Assembly: GCA_964522605.1 (NCBI GenBank) | Contig: CAZFWV010000245.1 | Location: 1 to 10,421, forward strand | Direction of reading: 5' to 3' | From: CAVZLD01 sp964522605 | Lineage (GTDB): Bacteria; Planctomycetota; Planctomycetia; Pirellulales; Pirellulaceae | DNA length: 10,421 nucleotides | Shown here: one piece after another, positions 7,614 to 10,421 of the stretch | How positions within the stretch are numbered: position 1 is the first letter of the stretch | Layout: each line of letters begins with the position of its first letter | Translations under genes and position numbers: made by a program | Notes under the pieces: generated by a model | Told to the model about the DNA's origin: nothing | Seen by the model: only the letters and a program-made list of their open reading frames with translations | Database searches by the model: none

Positions 7614-7790
7614 AAGCGTCAGTTTTGAAGTTGCCCATTTCGACCGCGCGTAGCCGAATTCGTGAGAATTCGGAGGAGTCCGCGCGTAGCCGAATTCGTG
7701 AGAATTCGGAGGAGTCGCGGAGGGGGAGACCATTCACACAGCCCCGAATTCTCACGAATTCGGCTACGTGCAACTTCAAAACTGGCGCTT
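7614..7790. repeat. Composite repeat with 21-bp inverted arms enclosing REP-like units
   Basis: Arms at 7614-7634 and 7770-7790 are inverted copies matching at 20 of 21 positions (core CAGTTTTGAAGTTGC against GCAACTTCAAAACTG). Inside lies a second, inner inverted pair, 7649-7673 and 7744-7768, matching perfectly over 25 bp. The whole could fold into a long interrupted stem. The nested, non-coding arrangement resembles a small non-autonomous element or a REP cluster. No transposase gene and no clear target-site duplication are visible. Confidence 0.75.
7645..7767. repeat. Three GTAG-headed REP-like palindromes (two direct, one inverted)
   Basis: Two perfect 36-bp tandem copies lie at 7645-7680 and 7681-7716. 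Each contains GTAG followed by a perfect hairpin: an 8-bp stem CCGAATTC/GAATTCGG with loop GTGA (hairpins 7654-7673 and 7690-7709). A third copy of GTAG plus hairpin lies in reverse orientation at 7744-7767. A GTAG tetranucleotide at the 5' foot of a hairpin is the hallmark of REP sequences mobilised by RAYT (REP-associated tyrosine) transposases of the IS200/IS605 type, and direct-plus-inverted grouping is BIME-like. Family membership is inferred from this architecture. The palindrome also separates the two divergent genes. Confidence 0.75.
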
Positions 7791-7815
7791 CGGGTTTTCC
7801 CGGACCCTGAACCGG

Positions 7816-7843
7816 CTGACGAGAGGTAACCTCTCAATAGAAT
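7816..7843 (+). promoter_or_regulatory. Candidate promoter of the acetyltransferase gene
   Basis: CTGACG (7816-7821) matches the -35 consensus at 4 of 6 bases and TAGAAT (7838-7843) matches the -10 at 5 of 6, with a 16-nt spacer. A start near 7850 would give a leader of about 50 nt to the ATG at 7902. Confidence 0.5.
7821..7835. promoter_or_regulatory. Perfect palindrome in the promoter spacer, candidate operator
   Basis: GAGAGGTAACCTCTC is a perfect 7-bp inverted repeat around a central A. It lies almost exactly between the proposed -35 and -10 boxes. This is a classic position for a repressor operator or a MerR-type spacer-binding regulator. No regulator gene is present in the window to pair it with. 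Confidence 0.5.
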
Positions 7844-7890
7844 AGATTTCACGCACAGTCCGGCCGAAGAGATGGGCAGCGTGATGAGGA

Positions 7891-7896
7891 AGGAGG
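7891..7896 (+). promoter_or_regulatory. Ribosome binding site fixing the acetyltransferase start
   Basis: AGGAGG lies 5 nt before the ATG at 7902. The alternative in-frame ATG codons at 7872 and 7884 have no comparable site, and would place this sequence inside the coding region. Confidence 0.8.
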
Positions 7897-7901
7897 GCGA
7901 C

Positions 7902-9092
7902 ATGTCGGGCACCGAGCGTTGGTTGGTTCGTCGCCTCGAGCCAGCGGACTTCGATGAATACGCCTCGATTGCGGGCGAGTCGTTGCTGGGGGCTTCGCAC
8001 CAGTGGTGGAGTGCCTACCTGGATCGCGTGGGTCGCGGAAATATCCGAGGAGTTTTCGCTGGCGACCGGTTCGTGGGCGGGTTGGGTTTCTATCGAATGG
8101 GGCAATGGTTCGGTGGTCGACAACTGTGCGCCGCGGGAATCTCTGGTGTTGCCATCAATCCCGCCCGGCGAGGGCAGGGGGCGGCTCGTCATTTGTTGTC
8201 GTCCGTCTTGAATGAGTTGCGCAGCGAACAGTTTGCGGTCGCGACCCTGTACGCCTCCACGCAGCGACTCTATCGGAGCGTTGGTTTCGAACAGGCGGGG
8301 TCGCGGATCCAGTATCGCGTGCCTCTGTCGGGCGTTCCGAAGACACCGCCCGTGCTCGAGGTGCATCGCATCACGCCGCATGATTTCGATCGGATGCGAC
8401 CGCTGGCCGAGGAGCGTGCGCGGCGGAGCAACGGGAATTTGGATCGGAGCGCGGGGCTTTGGCAACGGCTGGTGGCCCCGTACGATGCGACGAGTGTGTC
8501 GTATCTCATTGGTGCACTCGATGCGCCGCAGGGTTACGTGGTGGTGCGTCGCGCATCTCGTGGACCGAAGCTGCCGCAGCCGCTGGATGTCTTTGACATG
8601 GTTGCCCTGACACCGGCCGCGGCGCGGACGATTTGGGCCTTTCTCGGCGGCCATTCGGCGCTGCACGATGTGATTCGTTGGTTCGGCGCACCCGCCGATC
8701 CGCTGAGCGCGCTCGTGGATGGCGCCTATTTGGATGTGGCGTCTCATCAGCTGTGGATGACACGAATCGTCGACCTGCCGACGGCGCTTCAGTCGCGCGG
8801 CTATCCAAGCGGACTGCAATTGAGCATCGACTTCGATGTGCAGGACGACCTGCTTGAGGAGAATCGTGGTCGATGGCGACTGCGCGTTTGCGATGGCACC
8901 GCCAGCGTCACGCGCGGAGGTGACGGGACGGTCCAGTTACACATTCGCGCCCTCGCGCCGCTGCTCACGGGCTATTGGCGAGCATCTCAATTGGCGGAAA
9001 TCGGCTGGCTGCGCGTCGCGTCGCAAAGGGCTCTCGAACTGGCCGATCGGGCGTTCGCTACGGTTCCTCCCTGGATGCCGGATGTGTTCTAG
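7902..9092 (+). CDS. Eis-type GNAT N-acetyltransferase with C-terminal SCP2-like domain
   Basis: A 396-residue cytoplasmic protein, the usual size for the Eis family, which transfers acetyl from acetyl-CoA to amines. Members acetylate aminoglycosides or protein lysines; the substrate here cannot be told. Residues 5-145 are the N-terminal GNAT domain: the acetyl-CoA loop is RRGQGA (89-94), preceded by the strand GISGVAINP, and the family's QRLYRSVGF motif (121-129) holds Tyr124, which by position corresponds to the catalytic Tyr126 of the Mycobacterium tuberculosis Eis. Residues 151-300 fit the second, degenerate GNAT domain, ending with the typical LWMTRIVDLPTAL (284-296). Residues 305-396 fit the SCP2-like domain (VQLHIRALAPLLTGY, 344-358). 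The protein ends in Phe396; in Eis the C-terminal Phe carboxylate acts as general base. No signal peptide or membrane segment is seen. Its own promoter with a palindromic spacer lies upstream. No regulator or resistance gene adjoins it, so drug resistance should not be assumed. Confidence 0.9.
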   Translation: MSGTERWLVRRLEPADFDEYASIAGESLLGASHQWWSAYLDRVGRGNIRGVFAGDRFVGGLGFYRMGQWFGGRQLCAAGISGVAINPARRGQGAARHLLSSVLNELRSEQFAVATLYASTQRLYRSVGFEQAGSRIQYRVPLSGVPKTPPVLEVHRITPHDFDRMRPLAEERARRSNGNLDRSAGLWQRLVAPYDATSVSYLIGALDAPQGYVVVRRASRGPKLPQPLDVFDMVALTPAAARTIWAFLGGHSALHDVIRWFGAPADPLSALVDGAYLDVASHQLWMTRIVDLPTALQSRGYPSGLQLSIDFDVQDDLLEENRGRWRLRVCDGTASVTRGGDGTVQLHIRALAPLLTGYWRASQLAEIGWLRVASQRALELADRAFATVPPWMPDVF

Positions 9093-9570
9093 TGCGTGAT
9101 CGAGGCGGCACAGAAAATTGTCATGAATTCGGCTCCACCCAGCTTCGAGAGTGACGCGTCGGGTTGCGATGATCGGCTCCACCCCAGACCAAGCTTCGAC
9201 ACATGAGTTCATCCGGTCGACCCCCAAGATTCGCCTGTTGACTTCTTCTTTTCCGACCGCCGCGCAAGTCGGTAGAAGCCGACATGCCTCGTGTGGGGGG
9301 CTTTGAGCAAACGGGCTTCTCTGGAAAACCGGGCAGTGCTACAGTCTTGCGAATCTGGACACTTGCGAATCGCTGCATTGCTTACGGTGTCAATGTTGTT
9401 TTCTTGGCAAGAAATCGAGCGACCAACGGCAGCGACGTTTCCGCGGGTGCGGTAGCACACTGTCGGGTTGCGGCCCCGCCGCACTGGGATTGGTCCGGGA
9501 TCGGTGCTTGATTGGTAGCGATGGCCTTCGCTTGACGGTTGACCATCGCCGTAGAATGGAGTCGACGACG
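9093..9570. other. Non-coding gap with decayed composite repeat
   Basis: I see no gene in this 478-bp gap. Positions 9121-9165 align without gaps to 7752-7796 at about 34 of 45 bases by hand (half a REP hairpin, a GCTTC block, then a degraded CGCTTCGGGTT block), so they are a decayed copy of the composite repeat. A partial duplication follows: TCGGCTCCACCC at 9129-9140 recurs at 9173-9184, each followed by AGCTTCGA. A small hairpin, GTCGG with CCGAC, lies around 9269-9284. No convincing promoter for the downstream gene was found. Confidence 0.6.
9558..9561 (+). promoter_or_regulatory. Ribosome binding site deciding the YceI start
   Basis: GGAG lies 9 nt before the ATG at 9571. The in-frame ATG at 9556 and the TTG at 9490 lack a similar site, and starting at 9571 puts the hydrophobic signal sequence close to the N terminus. 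Confidence 0.6.
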
Positions 9571-10329
9571 ATGGGCGGATTTCGTGGTTTCGCGCGTTGG
9601 AATGGTGGAATTGTCTGGCGGACTTTGACCGTTGGATTTGTCTTGGGAATCGGGACCGCTGCCGCTCAACGGCCAAGTGGAGATGTCGAGCGCCCGGCAA
9701 CTCAACCCGCGGACTCACAGATTTTCGAGGCCGGCGATGTGCACCTTGGCAACAGTCGTGTCTATGTCCGCGTGGGAAAGTCGGGATTAGGACATGAGCA
9801 CGGTGTGAGCGGACGACTGCAGGCCGGGAGGATTCGTTGGGGAGCGGCAGACGGAGCAGGCGAGTTGGTGTTCGACATGAACAGCTTCGTGGCCGATACG
9901 GAGGAAGCGCGCAAGTACGTTGGCCTTTCGGGCACGACCGATGCGGATACACAGCGGAAGGTGACCGAGAACATGCGTGGCGTCGATGTACTGAACGTTC
10001 GACAATACCCGACGGCGCGTTTTCAGATCAAATCGATTCAGAAGTTGCAGCAAGTCAGTCGTCGCGGTCTGCCGCTGTATCAACTGCAAGGTGACTTCAC
10101 TCTCCAGCAGGCCACTCGGCCGATTCAGGTTGTGGCCGAGGCCGAGCAGAAAGCGGGATGGTTACACGTGCGGGGAAGTTTTTCGATTCGTCAGTCCGAG
10201 TTCGGGATGACCCCCTATTCGCGAGCATTCGGTGCGGTCGGCGTCGCGGACGAATTGCAGATCTGGGGTGATCTGTGGGTTGCTCAGCAGCGAATGGCGG
10301 TTCGTGCATCGGCGGGAAGTGTTCGTTAG
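9571..10329 (+). CDS. Exported YceI-family protein
   Basis: A 252-residue protein. Residues 1-32 form a signal peptide (Arg near the start, hydrophobic core TLTVGFVLGIG, cleavage AAA|Q), so it is periplasmic or secreted. Residues 33-50 are a short polar spacer. From 51 onwards the YceI pattern is clear: GHEHGVSG (74-81) where the family has its conserved H and G-x-F/L, FDMNSF (101-106), VDVLNVRQYPTARF (138-151), the GDFTLQQATRPI strand pair (174-185), FSIRQSEFGM (204-213) and a final DELQIWGDL (228-236). YceI proteins form a lipocalin-like barrel, and some bind polyprenyl lipids; the ligand here is unknown. The mature domain is close to the usual family length. No cytochrome b561 partner, a common YceI neighbour, is seen. 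The gene is probably monocistronic, given about 480 bp of repeat-bearing DNA upstream and a hairpin after the stop. An ATG at 9556 is an alternative start adding five residues. Confidence 0.9.
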   Translation: MGGFRGFARWNGGIVWRTLTVGFVLGIGTAAAQRPSGDVERPATQPADSQIFEAGDVHLGNSRVYVRVGKSGLGHEHGVSGRLQAGRIRWGAADGAGELVFDMNSFVADTEEARKYVGLSGTTDADTQRKVTENMRGVDVLNVRQYPTARFQIKSIQKLQQVSRRGLPLYQLQGDFTLQQATRPIQVVAEAEQKAGWLHVRGSFSIRQSEFGMTPYSRAFGAVGVADELQIWGDLWVAQQRMAVRASAGSVR

Positions 10330-10336
10330 GTAGAGA

Positions 10337-10378
10337 GACTGGAGGCTGGAGGCTGGAGGCTGGAGGCTGGAGACTGGA
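10337..10378. repeat. Six tandem 7-bp repeats, G(G/A)CTGGA
   Basis: Six head-to-tail copies of a 7-bp unit begin 8 bp after the YceI stop codon. The outer two copies read GACTGGA and the inner four GGCTGGA. Such a run is prone to slippage and may vary in copy number between strains. Confidence 0.9.
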
Positions 10379-10409
10379 GACTACAGCCTGCAGCCTACCG
10401 TCTCCAGTC
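10372..10409 (+). terminator. Hairpin after the YceI gene, possible terminator
   Basis: GACTGGAGAC (10372-10381) and GTCTCCAGTC (10400-10409) are perfect 10-bp inverted copies around an 18-nt loop. The stem is strong and lies just downstream of the stop codon, but the following bases (TATTCTCG) are not a T-tract. It is therefore either a weak or factor-assisted terminator, or simply the inverted end of the 7-bp repeat element. Confidence 0.4.
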
Positions 10410-10421
10410 TATTCTCGATGA

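Noticed and set aside
7645..7767. CRISPR-like array
   Set aside because: The two direct copies are contiguous with no spacer, the third is inverted, and no cas genes are present.
7625..7912. Short frames on both strands giving RIRENSEES or ILTNSATRG peptides
   Set aside because: They are translations of the REP-like palindromes, not genes.
7776..8819. 347-residue minus-strand frame opposite the acetyltransferase
   Set aside because: Antisense shadow; the plus strand has a ribosome binding site and full Eis-family motifs.
9532..9557. TTGACG and TAGAAT as a promoter for the YceI gene
   Set aside because: The spacer is only 14 nt, and a start there would leave the ribosome binding site at 9558 outside the transcript.
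9490..9570. N-terminal extension of the YceI protein from TTG 9490 or ATG 9556
   Set aside because: The TTG has no ribosome binding site and would add 27 polar residues before the signal peptide. ATG 9556 is possible but less well placed than ATG 9571 with GGAG 9 nt upstream.

Overview
The window looks like chromosomal DNA of a planctomycete, probably a Pirellula/Rhodopirellula-like lineage. This rests on three things: a giant secreted protein built from secretin N-terminal-type repeats and opening with helical 'LTDEQ' and STN-like segments; the short dispersed repeats (a GTAG-headed palindrome and a 'CGCTTCGGGTT' block) that I associate with these genomes; and GC-rich coding DNA with TAGAAT-like -10 boxes. 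The assignment comes from memory of the families, not from a search.

Layout. Positions 1-160 hold no convincing gene, only a dispersed repeat at 23-73. Positions 161-7450 (minus strand) are one uninterrupted gene for a 2,429-residue exported protein: signal peptide, short helical segment, N0/STN-like domain, then about 30 N1-like (secretin_N type) units of about 64 residues, broken once by a Pro/Thr/Ser-rich linker. No secretin barrel is present. Positions 7451-7901 are a divergent intergenic region with a candidate promoter for each flanking gene, each overlapping a palindrome, plus a terminator-like hairpin and a cluster of three REP-like palindromes (two direct, one inverted) inside 21-bp inverted arms. 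Positions 7902-9092 (plus) encode an Eis-type GNAT acetyltransferase. Positions 9093-9570 are non-coding and carry a decayed copy of the same composite repeat. Positions 9571-10329 (plus) encode an exported YceI-family protein. The window ends in a 7-bp tandem repeat and a hairpin.

Nothing shows that the three genes form one pathway. The giant gene is divergent from the other two, and the acetyltransferase and YceI genes are about 480 bp apart with repeat DNA between them. The features most worth following up are the internal evolution of the giant protein (a duplicated three-unit block and a separate trio of sibling units), its lack of a barrel, and the repeat and palindrome content of the divergent promoter region.
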